A DNA stretch of 64,000 nt from Rehmannia glutinosa (GCA_016081115.2 JABTTQ020003464.1:372001-436000), one strand, 5' to 3'. Counted from the stretch's first letter, positions 25,976 through 38,448 are shown. Translations and numbers: made by a program. The notes: generated from the letters alone by a model not told the origin.

Positions 25976-26159
25976 GTTAATTACAAAAACTACCCCACTG
26001 ATATTTGTTTTTAGCATACAAAAGTGCACCTTCAAGAGGTCTCAAGAAGGGAGTATTAGTTAGGTTAATACAAACCTCAAGGGAATATTTGTAATTCTGA
26101 GATAATTGGAATTTTTTGTAATTAGGCTAAATCTCAGGGGAAATTTTTGTAATTATCCC
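25976..26159. mobile_element. Palindromic MITE (family A), short copy
   Basis: Starts AGTTAATTACAAAAACTACCCC and ends AATTTTTGTAATTATCCC; the complementary inner strings are ACTACCCCACTG and GGCTAAATCTCAGGGG. It is about 60 bp shorter than the other copies, so an internal deletion is likely. Confidence 0.65.
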
Positions 26160-27372
26160 AAAGAAATATGAAAAAGGTTGACAATGTAGAATCCAATTAA
26201 ACATTGTCTTAATTTTTCTAAATGAGTCTGTGTAGCTTGCATATATTATCTTTGTCAAAATCAAAGTTTCAATTTCAAGCACCAAAATTTGTGTCCCATT
26301 GCCATGCAAAAGAGTGGCAGAGGAGTTTTCACCAGCAAAAGATAATCTTATCTCAAGTTAAAGCAAAAGAATCAAAGATAAGATCTTCAACAGCATAAGT
26401 GGACCATATAATACAAATTCCTTTTATCATTTGATAATAAATCCAGCTAATATGTAAGTTCCAAAAAATCTAATGGTTGTGATAATATTAGTTCATACCA
26501 ATTTTATGGTGCACACTAAATACAGGGACTTAAAACATGGTTGTTGTCCAATAACAAGAACAAAAGTGGTGAAAGCTGTTTTGACAAGTGACAACATTGG
26601 GACAAGTGTTGTTTTCCACCATTGGAATGTTGTGCCCCTCTTTTCAAAGAACTCAAGAAAAGATTTGAGTGGGCCCCGTGGCATAGCTTAACTAACAGAA
26701 GGAGTGGGACAAAATGACACTGGAGGCCATTACCATGGGTTCAACTTTGGTGAACCTAAAGGCGTAGCTAGGGGGCCATCTGGCCCCGACCCTCTTTTTA
26801 AAAATAATAATTTGTGTAACGATTTTTTTTTTAAAGAAGTTGAAGTTAAAATTTAAATGATTTTCGTTTTAGTTTTTTATTAGGTCCACCAACTTTCGTG
26901 TCTTGGCCCTCCTTAGTCTCACGTCCCGACTCCGACATTGACCATAAGTGCGAGGATCATACACATCCGGCGGTTTAATCGGTGGCAAGAACAATAAGGG
27001 GTCGGAACTACTACCTTCAAACATAGACTTGAGAACTGGGTTATCACACGCCAAACAAAAAGTGTTTTAAGTGGTAAAATCCAAGAAGGTGGGGGTCTGA
27101 TTTGCTGTTGCATTTCTTACTAGTCATTTTTGGAAAGTACAATAATGGATGTAAAAAGTAGCTTAATCTGTAGTTCAAGATGTGACTAACTGAAACACCT
27201 CCATCACAATATTCTTCTTTAAGTAGCAACATGCTGAAAGGTAGACAACAAACTCTCATTTCTTTATTTATTTATTATTATTATTTTTTTTTTGGGGGTG
27301 GGTGGGTGTTTGAAGGTGGGGTTATTACTGTTGAAGATATTGTACTTTGTTATTCTTATCTTGAATAATAAG
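26160..27372. other. Intergenic with dispersed repeat fragment
   Basis: No gene is recognised. At about 26760-26935 there is a relative of the repeat inside 10888-11070 (GGGGGCC..TGGCCC..GACCCTC, then an A-rich stretch and TTTTAGTTTTTTATT). The remainder is unassigned. Confidence 0.4.
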
Positions 27373-27386
27373 AAGAGAGAAATTGC

Positions 27387-27724
27387 AACCAGGTGAAATA
27401 CACCCCCTACCACATGAAGATGTGATTGTGGGATGGAGTCGGGGTCAAATCATAACTCCATCAAATGTTTGTGGGGTGGAGGTCGGGGTTCATATCCCTT
27501 CTTCATCAAATTGTTCCGGGCATATGGAAAGTGGTGAAGATTTGGTGGGAACTCATCTTGAAAAGCATCCGTGTGGGTTCGATTCGGGAGAGATCGTTAT
27601 TAGTAGATTGGGGTCGAACATAATTGTTCTCTTTTAGGAGGATCTGGTTCCCCTTCAAACACCCTTGGAAACGTGCCCCAAAAAAAAGAAAATAATAGTA
27701 ATATCAAATAAAAAAAAAAAAAAA
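27387..27724 (+). mobile_element. SINE-like retroposon with 14-bp target duplication
   Basis: The segment is flanked by the perfect direct repeat AAGAGAGAAATTGC at 27373-27386 and 27725-27738, and ends in an A-rich tail (about 27680-27724), both hallmarks of retroposition. The body contains three box-B-like strings (GGGTCAAATCAT, GGGGTTCATATCCC, GTGGGTTCGATTCGGG) but no convincing box A, so assignment to tRNA-derived SINEs is only partial. Confidence 0.65.
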
Positions 27725-27912
27725 AAGAGAGAAATTGCTAGGAATTTGTTATGTTCCATGCAATCTGGATTGTCTTTATTCTTTTCATTTTCTGCATTAT
27801 TTAGATGAAGCGACAATTACCCCAAAAAAAAAAAAAAGCAAGAAAGAAACAACCCTGATGTTAGGGGCAATTTAAAAAAATTTGAAGGAGTTTCAAAATT
27901 ATAGAAATCCCC

Positions 27913-27922
27913 TTGAAGCAAA
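27913..27922. repeat. Left target duplication of hairpin element
   Basis: TTGAAGCAAA, repeated exactly at 29209-29218. Confidence 0.85.
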
Positions 27923-29208
27923 GGCCTTTTTAACGGAATATTGCATTTTTTTAATCGAGTTACACAATTGAACTGAAAAAAATATAGCTTAAAATTATAA
28001 TAAAAAACGGCCGTAGGGTCGCCGTTTTTCATTTAGAGTCGGATACTTGCGAGCCGACTTTATTAGTCTTTTTTCTTTTATTTCTTAATGAAAGTCGGCT
28101 TGAAGCAAGCCGTTCTTGATAGTAATTAATTTTAAAAAAAAAAAACAATGTAAGTTGCCAAATGATTAACTAATGATGATTACTAATATTTATATAATAA
28201 GTTATATGACATTATAATATTTAACTTATTCATTTGATAATCAGCATCTAATAGCAAACATATAATAATTAGGGGGGGTAACAATCTCTAATACGAAAAT
28301 ATGATTCAAACCTAACACGATATAAGCGGGTGAGGACCGCCCAAACATGACTCGAATTGACCTGTATATTTCCAACCTTGAATAAACTATCTATTTACTC
28401 GGGTCAAATAGGTCCACCCGAACATAACATGTTTAATACATGGGTAACCCGAACATAACTCGAATTGACCTGTATATTTCCAACCTTGAATAAACTATCT
28501 ATTTATTTGGGTCAATGGGTCCACCCAAACATGACATGTTTAATACATGGGTAACACGAACATGACTCGAATTGACCTGTATATTTCCAACCTTGAATAA
28601 ACTATCTATTTATTATGATAAAATGAGAATTTTGTGTTATTTTTATATAGAATATTAAAAATAATACTCGATTTTCTTCTTCAAATGGGTTAAACAGTCT
28701 AGTGGTCATTCCATGTCAACCCAAAATTGACCCATTTATTATTCGAGTTAATTGGGTCCACAATCATAACCACGATAATAAATGGGTCGGTCCTCACCCG
28801 CTTATATCGTGTTAGGTTCGGATCATATTTTCGTGTCGCGTCGAGATTGTCACCCTACCCTTAATTATAATTATGCTATTAGATGTTGATTATAAAATGA
28901 ATCAGTTAAATATTATAATGTCATGTAACTTATTATATAAATCATAGGAATCATCATTAGTTAATCATTTGGCTCCTTACAATGTTTTTTTTAAAAATTA
29001 ATTACTATAAAAAAACGGCTCAAAGCAAGCCGACTTTCATTAAGAAATAAAAGTAAAAAAGACATAATAAAGTCGGCTCGCAAAGTGTCCGACTCTAAAT
29101 GAAAAACGGTGACTACAGTCCGTTTTTTATTATATTTTTAAGCTATTTTTTTTTTCAGTTCAATTGTGTAACTCAATTACAATAATGCAATATTCTGTTA
29201 AAAAGGCC
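27923..29208. mobile_element. Mutator-type foldback (hairpin) element
   Basis: The left end GGCCTTTTTAACGGAATATTGC is mirrored at the right end by GCAATATTCTGTTAAAAAGGCC. The inverted arms continue inward for about 350 bp each (27923-28272 and 28860-29208), including matched blocks around the AAGTCGGCT-like strings, and then for about 70 bp more around the strings CTAACACGATATAAGCGGG / CCCGCTTATATCGTGTTAG. A 10-bp perfect target duplication (TTGAAGCAAA) flanks it, which is Mutator-like. No transposase frame is present, so it is non-autonomous. The middle holds a tandem repeat (28344-28612). Confidence 0.8.
28344..28612. repeat. Tandem repeat, about 2.5 copies of 107-108 bp
   Basis: The string AACATGACTCGAATTGACC (or a one-base variant) starts at 28344, 28452 and 28559, each followed by TATATTTCCAACCTTGAATA. 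The repeat sits off-centre in the loop of the hairpin element. Confidence 0.85.
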
Positions 29209-29218
29209 TTGAAGCAAA

Positions 29219-31204
29219 TGACTTACATTTTTCAATTTTTCTAAACATTACAATTAACTCTAATTTTTTCGTCCGGCTATTTATAACATTTATAAAAGCC
29301 GAGGGATGTAATTATAAAATGTAAGACGAATAGTTTAGGTTATTTGTAATATTTAAAAATTTTGAGGATGTAATTGTAAAATATTTGATGACATTAGCAA
29401 ATTTCTTCAGTTTTAATAGATGGGATAAAATATAAGAAGTAACATTCATTGATATTTCCACCACTGAACCACAAGATTGATCCGTACATGAGACTAATTC
29501 TAGGAAAGAACTTGGGAAACATTTAAGATTAAAAAAATATTTTACACCTGTACTTTTATAATCTATTCTCATACTCATTTACATTTTAACAAATCTTTGA
29601 AATTACTTTTTCTTTTACCTCACTAAAATCTTCAATCTAGAATGGTGTTGCTCCAATCTGTGAGCTCAGAATTTCAGTGGTATCACTAACCCTTCGATCG
29701 GGTTGAACTCAGTATCTTTCAATTTCTTAAATTTATCTCCTTTCCTCCAACCACTATTCCCGATTTATTAAAAAAAAATAGTGTTACTCCAATTTTCATC
29801 ATAAATTAATTTTAAATAATAAGGACAATTTAGACATTTATGAGATATATTATCCCGCGTATTTCTTGATGGCAAACAAACTATATGCTATAATCCAGCA
29901 TCCAAAACACCAACTTAGACAAAAGTATATAATTCATGAAACTATTCAATCCTGTGCTTAATCCAATCCCATAACAAAGCTAAACGAGCCCAGAATTTGG
30001 AAAGAGATATGAAAAAGGTGACCTGAATGGGTCTATGTTAAGAAATCACCGTTCATTTCTTTTCCACAATTTGGTCATGTTTCCTAAGATTATTCCACCG
30101 TTTCATAATTGGCAATGTTACTTGAAGGGGAAAATGCATTAATGAATAATGTGAAAGTGTGTGGGCTGCACCTACGAGAACTAAAAAACTGGACTGACTT
30201 GTCAACTCAGTTACAGTACATATACTGTTTTTTTTAGAGCAAAAGTATATAGAAACACGAGAACGAATCTAGTATGTTATTGTTGATAGTAACAGGCGCG
30301 GACTTGAGGGCATGCCCAACAAGCCGGTGCCTAGGGCCCCAAAAATTTAGGGGCCCATTTTTAGGGATAATTACAAAAAAGCCCCTAAGGTTCGGGCTAA
30401 TTACAAAAATATCAAGAAATTTTTGGAAATCAAAAAAAAAAAAAAGTTATTTAGGTTTGATCGTCTTATATTTTCCTCGTTTCATATGAAAAAAGTATTT
30501 CAAAATCTCCCTCACGTTTATGAAAACATTACTGATGTCTGATACCAACCCCTTAAATTTAATACACAATCAAACCTTAAAGTCTTTTGAGGCCCAATTT
30601 TTTAAATGGTTAAGTATATAAACCATACCTTTTACACACACAACACCAAAAAGAAAAAAGGCGAACATCAACATGAAGCTAACATTGTGAAAAATGAGAA
30701 ACATTCACTCCAATGTGAGGTACATACAAACCATAACTCAAAATATTTCTGAAAATGACAATTACAATTTTAGTTGATAATGATCATTAAATTCATATAA
30801 ATACTTTCATAAAATCCTTATAAATAATGACAATTTTTAGGAATATTCTTGCTTCGATTCGATCTATTTTTTTATTGTCTTAATACTCTTCATTTTGCTT
30901 TTTTTTTTTTTTTTAACTTTGGCTTAATTTGCTCTTTCATTTCATTGGTTTAGTTAGCGGCTGATTTATGATCCGAGCAATGATTTTGTTTATTTGTTTA
31001 TGATTTGCGAGTATTGGATTAATTTGGGGTGACATAGTTATTTGTGCAAATGAAATTTAATTTTGTCTTTGTTGTTGTTAGAAATATTGTGGAAATTAGT
31101 ATTACAATTGATTTTTCGGCCCTTGATTTATCGTAATATTTTAAGACAAAAAAAGCTGCTATAAGGGCCCATTTTGATAATCCGCTTAGGGCCTGTGAAA
31201 ACAG
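29219..31204. other. Intergenic, repeat debris
   Basis: No gene is recognised. Starting near 30293 there is a GC-rich repeat (GGTGCCTAGGGCCCC..GGGGCCCATTTTT) followed by a truncated family-A MITE end (about 30363-30420); a second GGGCCCATTTT string lies at about 31166. The rest is AT-rich. Confidence 0.4.
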
Positions 31205-32117
31205 GTCAGGTCAGGATAGTAAGGTTTACTATTTTTGAAAAAAATGGCTAACTATTTAGGATGTTTTAGGTTGAGTCGAGCCCCTGTATCGGCGTTCATC
31301 TCTAAGATACAACGACTTTAATTTGTCCCGCTTGAGCACTTGGAAAGTCGGAACTACAACGGACATAAAGTGTTTAAGGCTTTCAAGCTTTGAACATGAA
31401 GGTTATCAATATCTTTGATGCAAATCACTCGATTTTAGGCTTGTATTTTAGGTATGCGATTTTTATCTGCAGGGGGTTCTTATTTATAGGTATCAAGGTG
31501 CCCGATGGAAAGAACATGTCCTTTGGCTAGAAAAGACATGTCTGACCGAAAAAGATGCACACTGGTTGCTCGAACAGTGCATCTGTTAAGACTTGCGCAG
31601 CGTTGAGTTATGCTCAACGTCTTTAGGTGTCTTGTGTGCGCGAAATAAGATGCTACTTTCGGCCGCACCACCACCGGGCTCGCGCACCAAGCCCACGACC
31701 GGACCGGTGGCGGTGGGCGGGCGGCGGCTTGCTTGCGCGCGTGTGTTTTGAACATTCCATAAGCATGTAGGTCCTCACCCCTTTAAAAACTTGGATGCCC
31801 CAAGGGCCCAAACTCATATGTCCAACTTGGGATTCATAAAGTGAGCAAACTTTGGCTTCTCCTCGTATTTGGGATGGAACATTTCTTCTTCCCCACATTT
31901 TCCATTTTTATACCATTTTCTAGTTTCAAGTGGCTAACTTAAAGCATTAATTTCTCATTCACCGGAATTGGTTTTGAGAAATTCCAATTGTTATTATCAT
32001 CTACTTACTTAATAGAATTTTTACAAATTATTTAATTTTATTTTTCACTAATGAAAACCACTTAAATATTTGGTCAAAACCGGGTCAACACCCATTTTAT
32101 ACAACCAAATTCCAACA
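31205..32117 (-). repeat. 3' LTR of minus-strand Copia element
   Basis: Matches 34050-34990 across recognisable blocks (TATTTAGGATGTTTTAG, TACAACGACTTTAAT, GTGCCCGATGGAAAGAACATG, AACACCCATTTTATACAACC). It contains, reversed, the TATA-like CCTATAAATAAGAA expected for a minus-strand LTR promoter (about 31480-31495). The left border is estimated. Confidence 0.75.
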
Positions 32118-33582
32118 ATCCCACACATGAATATAATTAATGCATGCGTATATGCAGATTCACTTGAAAGTATCAATTTGTTGTTATGCATCCGGATAGG
32201 TAGCTTGTGGCTTTGAACCTTCCTTAGTAAAATACTATCAGTTTTACTAGCTGCTTAGTGACGTGATGTCTTGAACTACTCAGTCGTTTGTGTAAACCGA
32301 GACAACAGTACTTACACAATAACAATTCTAACACTTGTTATTCTCACGTTGTGTCCATTTCAGCCCTGGACCATATCTTAGATTCATAAGTGTTTCTTTG
32401 AAACGGCCATTACTTCTCACCTATATATATAGGTGATCTCCTATTGAAGAAGTATCTCCCATACTACTCTACCTTTCGGTATAGGAATCATTAAAAGTCT
32501 CAAAATTTAACCTCACCACATTCAAAAGAGGTTTCTATTTCACTTGGAAGTTTCGGGAATGAGCTAACACATTTTCCAAGTGTCCAGCTGAACATTCATA
32601 ACTTAGTTGTCCCATTGAACCAATGTCTTGGGATTTCCAATTCACAAGGTTGGGTTACCGCTATGAACATTCTTCATTTTGTGGATTTTAAACCCATAAC
32701 AATTTATACAATTGATCTCGATTTATTCCTTTCATGAGTGGATCCCTAGGTTTTCTTTGACTTCACGTAGTCAACCAAAATAACCCCATTCGAAATCAAC
32801 TGACTAATAGTATTATGTCTTGGACTAAATGTCTAGACTTACCTATTTCCTTTGCAAGAAAAGACACTTCTTATAAATACAACATTTCTTGATTTAATGA
32901 TTGTACCATCATTTATAACATGAATGCTGAATTTATTTCATTGGGTGATTCTACTTTAGCCAAAGCACCCCCGCACCTCAAGGTTTTATCCTTTATATGG
33001 TTTGCTAAAGTAAAGATTCCCCTTCCAACTTTTGGTACCCTTGTTCAACACAAGATTATCCAAAACTTTTGTGGCTCTCGGCCACTTTTCTTTTATTTTG
33101 TTAAAAGTCCCAATAATCCAGTTAGAACCTCATTCTAATATATTTCAGACTTTAGTTCCAACAACTCCATTAATAACATTTTATAGCGTGTGCAACCTTA
33201 GGTGTTATCACATCTTTACCAACACTTTAGATATAACTTGTTACTATATCTACCTCTAGTGTACAATATTTTGGGCAATACTTCATGCAATTGTGGTTTT
33301 GGTGTTACAAAACTTTTGGCAACACATTCTGTTATATTTAAAAATGCAACAGAAGCTCCATTGGTGTTCCATAAAGTGTGGTCACACCCCCACATTTGCC
33401 GATTTCCATTTGGAATCCTGGTTGTCTTCCTAAATCCGAAGTCAAACTATCAAATCCTCAAGCCCCATTTCCTTTCGCTTGTGCTTTGAGGTAGCTCTTA
33501 AAATCTTTCCACGATGGCGGCAATTTTTCGATAATCGCGACCACTTGGAATGACTTATTGAGTCATCCCTACAAACATTAAG

Positions 33583-33825
33583 TCATGAAGTATGATCGAA
33601 TTTCTTACACTTGGCCGATCTTTGTCTTGGTGTCAACCATCTTATAATCCGAAATTTACCGACAACAAATTTATTTGTTGGTATCTTTATTTTATATTTT
33701 TTCTCCAAAGAGTCCCACAACTCTTTGGACGTTTTGAATGAACTATAGACATTATATAGGGTGTTGTCTAGCCCGTTCAAAACATAATTCCGACATATGA
33801 AATCGTTGTTATGCCAAGCATCCAC
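33583..33825 (-). pseudogene. Copia gag fragment
   Basis: An 80-residue frame with ICRNYVLNGLDNTLYNVYSS and KELWDSLEKKYK, the conserved UBN2/retrotransposon gag_2 region also seen decayed in Copia element 1. Truncated at both ends; not a host gene. Confidence 0.85.
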
Positions 33826-34049
33826 AACGATTCTCGTTGGTTGTCGGATTCTTCATCGCTAATGGTAGGGGTCCTCCTTCAAGAAACGGGACAAACCCAA
33901 ACTAGTGAGGTAGAACAGGATCTTGTTGTTAGCGTTTAAAGTCAACGCCGAGAACTTGGCGGCTTTTCACCGTGAGCGGTCAAAGAACCAACGAGTGAGA
34001 ACGAAATCAAGTCATCGTCTTGAAATAGAATATGTGATTTTCATCTTGC

Positions 34050-34990
34050 GATTGTTGGTAGGAATGTTTTCTTGTTTTGAGAAAATCGCTAAGTATTTAG
34101 GATATTTTAGCCGAGTCGAGGCTTGTATTTGATCTGATCTCAAGATAAAAACGCCCCGTATTCGAAGTGCTTACGGTTATGGCGTTCGTCCCCAAGGTAC
34201 AACGACTTTAATCTGTCCCGACTTCACAACACTTAGAAAGTCAGAACTACAGCGAATAGACAGTGTTTAAGGCTTTCAAAGCTTTGAGCGGGAAGGATAT
34301 CAATATGCTGATGCAAATGACTTGATTTTAGGCTTGTATTTTCGTATCTGATTTCATCTGCTGGGGGTTCTTATTTATAGGAATCAAGGTGCCCGATGGA
34401 AAGAACATGTCTTTTGGCTCAAAAAGACATGTCTACACCAAAAATGCACCTAGTTGCTCAAGTGCATCTATTCGGACATGTGCGCGTTGAGTTATGCCTA
34501 CTATACCGGTCTTGGGTGCGCAAGCAAGTCGGCTCGCGCGCCGTGCACCTAACCCACGACCGGACCAGTCGTGGCGGCGGCGGCGGCACGGTGGCGGGCG
34601 CGCGCACGCGTTTGTTTTGAACCAAACCCACAAGCATGTAGGTCCTCACCCCTTTAAAAACTTGGGTGCCCCCAAGGGCCCAAACCCATATGTCAAACTT
34701 GGGATTTATGAAGTGAGCAAACTTTGGCTTCTCTTCCTATGTGGGATGGAGCATTTGTCCTTCCCCACATTTTCCATTTTTATACCATTTTCTAGTTTCA
34801 AGTGGCTAACTTCTAACATTAATTTCTCATTCACCCGGAATTGGTTTTGAGAACTTCCAAATGATATTCTCATCTACTCACTTAGTAGAATTTTCACAAA
34901 TAATTTAATTCCATTTTTCACTAATGGAAACCACTTAAATATTTGGTCAAAATCGGGTCAACACCCGTTTTACACAACCAAATTCCAACA
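34050..34990 (-). repeat. 5' LTR of minus-strand Copia element
   Basis: Direct repeat of 31205-32117 with the same TATA-like block reversed near 34370 and the GC-rich stretch near 34530-34610. The outer end is TTCCAACA at 34990. The inner border is estimated. Confidence 0.75.
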
Positions 34991-34995
34991 GTTAT

Positions 34996-35392
34996 AAGAG
35001 AGTTAGGGCTGAGACTTAGCAGATTTGGGTTAGAATTGGGTCGGACTCAAATTAATAATACAATGTCAGATTATAGGGTTAACTTGAAATAACACGATTA
35101 GCCCGTTTGTCTTTGTTAAATTGTTGTTTTTTGCAATATTTTTGATTGATTGGATATGTTGTTAGTATAATGATTTTCATTTTAAAAAAATAACCAATTT
35201 ATGTAAATATAAATTTTGGATTAAAATTTTATTCATACAATAGTTATTTAGGTTTTTGAAATATATATGTCATTTTGGGTCGATTCGAAAAACACAAATA
35301 ATAAACAGTTGGGTTATGGTCGAAAAATCTGACACGAATAACCTGATTTAATTATATCTCGATACAACACGCAAACCTGAACACGGTTCCAA
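34996..35392. other. Intergenic, repeat-like, no gene
   Basis: AT-rich, with scattered GGGTCGG/ACCCGA-like strings such as occur in other dispersed repeats here. Nothing coding. Confidence 0.35.
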
Positions 35393-35400
35393 CACTGCAG

Positions 35401-35595
35401 CACTGTTCTAAAAATCTCCGCCTAGCTCCGATTAGTCTCCGCCTAGGCGCTAGCCCCCCTTGTCCGCCTACATTATTCTTCCAATTAGGCCCCGCCTAAC
35501 CCCGCTCAGGTCCCACCTAACCCCGCCTAGGCTCCGCCTAAGCGCTAGGCCCCAGTCTGCCGCCAGACTAGTGCCTAGCGATTTTTAGAACACTG
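35401..35595. mobile_element. hAT-type MITE with perfect 8-bp target duplication
   Basis: The ends CACTGTTCTAAAAATC and (mirror) CAGTGTTCTAAAAATC form 16-bp inverted repeats with one mismatch. CACTGCAG occurs directly on both sides (35393-35400 and 35596-35603). The interior consists of CCGCCTAGG-type repeats. It lies about 140 bp from the Gypsy element boundary. Confidence 0.88.
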
Positions 35596-35738
35596 CACTG
35601 CAGCTAAAAAATTGGTTGCAAAAGAAAAAATATATATATTTCTCCAAACGCATTTCCGGAACAAGCAATCGTAACCTAAATGTTGCCACTTTTACTCCAT
35701 TTATTTATGAGCACAACCTTTCCAACAATGCAGAGGAA

Positions 35739-38141
35739 TGTAGCGCCCCAATTTTGAAAAAATTAGTTTTGGGCTTAAGGAATGCTACATTAGTGTGTAC
35801 CTAACTTTAAATAACCTTCGATATGGACAGAGCATTTTAAATAATCAACATCAGTAACCACGCACACAGGCGGGTTAGCCCAATTCACAAAATACAGCGG
35901 AAGCATTATATAAGTAGATGAGTCACAGCTCATCTCAACAGTAAACAAAAGAAAGCTTATTTACAGACTTTAGTTTATCAGTTTAAAGTTTAAGAAAGAG
36001 GGGAATAGGGACTTTAGGACTCCAAAAGTATTTCATCATGCCCAAGTCTTCGTGTCGTGCCTCGCCTCAATCTGAAAATATAATGTGGGATGAGTGCTAT
36101 GAAAATACACTCAGTGGGGTACACTTAAGCGACTGCGTAATTAATTACAACTAGCAGAGATGCATCATACGTGGCATTTTGTGCGGACAGACCGTAACTT
36201 TGTAATATGTACGAGCTCATAATGTAAAGTGATCGTCACCACAACACATAAATATGTAACATGTACGGTACAACCGCAATATGGGATTCATGCAAAACAT
36301 ACTAATCATGATTAATTAAACAGTCAACTTGCATTGAATAGCAATAGTACATGGTTAAGTGTAAAGGTAACCCCACCTTTTTGATGTGCAAAATGATTGT
36401 GCAGGATGCAAGTCCTAGTTCCCGGGCTCAATCTCGTCTCCTACACAAAATAGCATAATATGTCTTAGAAGCCTGGAATGGAAATATAATGATTTAAATA
36501 TGCTAGATAAACCTATCTTTAAAATTTGGGGGCATTTGGATGTGAAATGAAGAAATTAGTAGCAAAACGGAATAATAAGGATGTTTGGGTCTCGTTTTCT
36601 TGAGGTTGGAAGATTGAGGGACAATATCAGGATTTTGAATAGACCTTGCGTATAAAAAGGGTGTAACGAGACTATGGTTCAAATTTGAGGTCAATCGGAG
36701 TTCGTTTGACCACTTTTGGGTCGAAAAACGAGAAAGTTAGGACATAAGGAATTTAAATTAAAAATATTAGGGGTCAATTTGCAGAACTCTTAAGAGTTGA
36801 TTTGGGGAAAAATTATAATAAGCTGAAAGTTGAAATGGGAGGACTAAACTGAAACTTGGGAGGGGTCAAACTGAAGTTTTCGAAAATTGCAAACGAGTCC
36901 AAAAGAATTTGAATTCTATTTGGCCTCCCCAATACTTCCAACTTTCACTCTTTTACATCCCCACCACCGTCACCACCTTCTCGACCTCCTACACCGCCCG
37001 AACCAGCATCTCTTGCTGCCGGGGACCTCTCCCACCTTACCCCGACCATTTCCAACCACCGTTGGCCGGAAAATATACAACACAAACACACGCACACGGC
37101 GGCTCTCGCTGGCTTTTTGCGCTCGAGCCCGAGCGTTGCCACTAACCACCACCTCAACCTATCCCCCGGACACCTTCTACAACCGACATGGCGGCCTCCG
37201 GTGATGAGAGTGGAGAGAGCGAAAGAAGAGGAGGAGGAGCGATATTAAAATGGTGTAATTAGAAGGAAATAATCGAAATTTCGTCAAACTTCCAACTTAA
37301 ATTAACGGCGTAAACAAACTCTAATCACGAAATTGATCGGTGGGCTTTGAAGCCCTTGAAGAGATGAACAAAACGGTATAATGCTCGTCAATTTTGGACC
37401 GGTGGATCGCAGGGAATCGGCGGTCAAAGATGATTGCGGTGAGTTCATGAGACGATTTTCAGAGATGTCTCCGGCGATTTCCGGCGATCTAGAGCTCCGA
37501 TCTGAGATTGGAAGGTGGCATTAGAAATCTAATTGAATGGGCTTTCTAACGGTATAAGGTTTGTGAAAATCCAACGGTCGGATCTCTGTAGATCTTGAGT
37601 CAAAGGTTTGAAATTTTATATTTCCGTGATTTTGTGAACGGAAACCAAATTGAAATTCGACTTGATTTGGAACGAGGGCAATGAAAGGGTTCATATAACA
37701 TATGATTTGTTAATTTTTCGCCGATGCGGCCGGCGCGCGTGTAGTGGTGGGTGACGAAAGCCGCTGGGAAGCCGAGTGAGGGAGAGAGAAAGGATTCTTA
37801 CCTATTAAGGAAGGTTTCATTTTAGTATTATCCAAATAGGGAAATATATATATATATATATATTAAGTATTAAATGGGTTTTAAAATGGGCTTGGTGATT
37901 TGGGCCACAAATGAATTGAAAGAATGATTAATTGTATCGTGATTGGAATTGAAATAATTCGGTTTTGAATTGAAAATAATAGAAAGCCCCATAATTAAAT
38001 TTATAATTTCTCTACGAATTATATAATTTAAATAATACTCTTAATTAACTATAAATCCCAATAAATTACTAATCTAATTCCTTAAAAATTGCGAAAAATT
38101 TACCCTAAATTTTGAGATTCAAACTCTAATAGGGTATTACA
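35739..38141 (-). repeat. 3' LTR of Gypsy element, long form
   Basis: Starts TGTAGCGCCCC and ends GGGTATTACA. Both ends match the right LTR closely, but about 1.3 kb in the middle (about 36068-37388) has no counterpart there. That block includes a C-rich region (36920-37200) with open frames lacking recognisable motifs. A TA microsatellite lies near 37847-37862. Confidence 0.88.
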
Positions 38142-38175
38142 CCCTCCCCTCTACGAAAAATTTTGTCCTCGAAAT

Positions 38176-38448
38176 TCAGAACTTACTAGTTGTCGGAAGA
38201 TTTGGATATTTGTCATTCATCACATCTTCTCTTTCCCATGTCGCTTCCTCTTTTCCATGCCTACTCCATTGCACTTTAACTAAAACGACATCTCTATTCC
38301 TTAAGGAGTGTACTTTTCTATCAAGGATCGCCACTGGAAACTCTTCATAAGTCAAATCTTCTTTAACTTGAATAGCTTCTTGATTAACGACATGACTCGG
38401 ATCAAACACATATTTTCTTAACATCGACACGTGAAACACATCATGCAC
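38176..38448 (-). pseudogene. Gypsy integrase C-terminal fragment
   Basis: Encodes HDVFHVSMLRKYVFDPSHVV, followed by an acidic chromodomain-like stretch (VKVQWSRHGKEEATWE), the C-terminal end of chromovirus-type Gypsy polyproteins. Just upstream on the minus strand, the sequence to 38491 reads VAYKLALPPELSGV, the usual preceding motif, up to the Copia insertion point. Confidence 0.88.

Larger units (their letters stand above)
31205..34990 (-). mobile_element. Copia LTR element, internally deleted
   Basis: Two direct repeats end (plus-strand view) in AAATTCCAACA at 32117 and 34990, i.e. TGTTGGAATTT on the minus strand, the usual LTR start. The left LTR is followed by ATCCCACACATG, the complement of a polypurine tract, which sets minus orientation. 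The 1.9 kb interior holds a gag fragment (33583-33825, with LNGLDNTLYNVYSSFK) and, at its other end, a match to the post-RNase-H tail of Copia element 1 (TTGACTACGT..AAGTC). Protease, integrase and RT are absent. Outer-left and inner-right LTR borders are approximate, and I could not confirm a target duplication. Confidence 0.8.

Noticed and set aside
33202..33489. Plus-strand 95-codon frame
   Set aside because: Lies antisense within the minus-strand Copia element; no plant motif.
36887..37204. Open frame rich in His, Pro and Arg
   Set aside because: It lies inside the Gypsy LTR and has no recognisable motif or start context; the block is missing from the other LTR.
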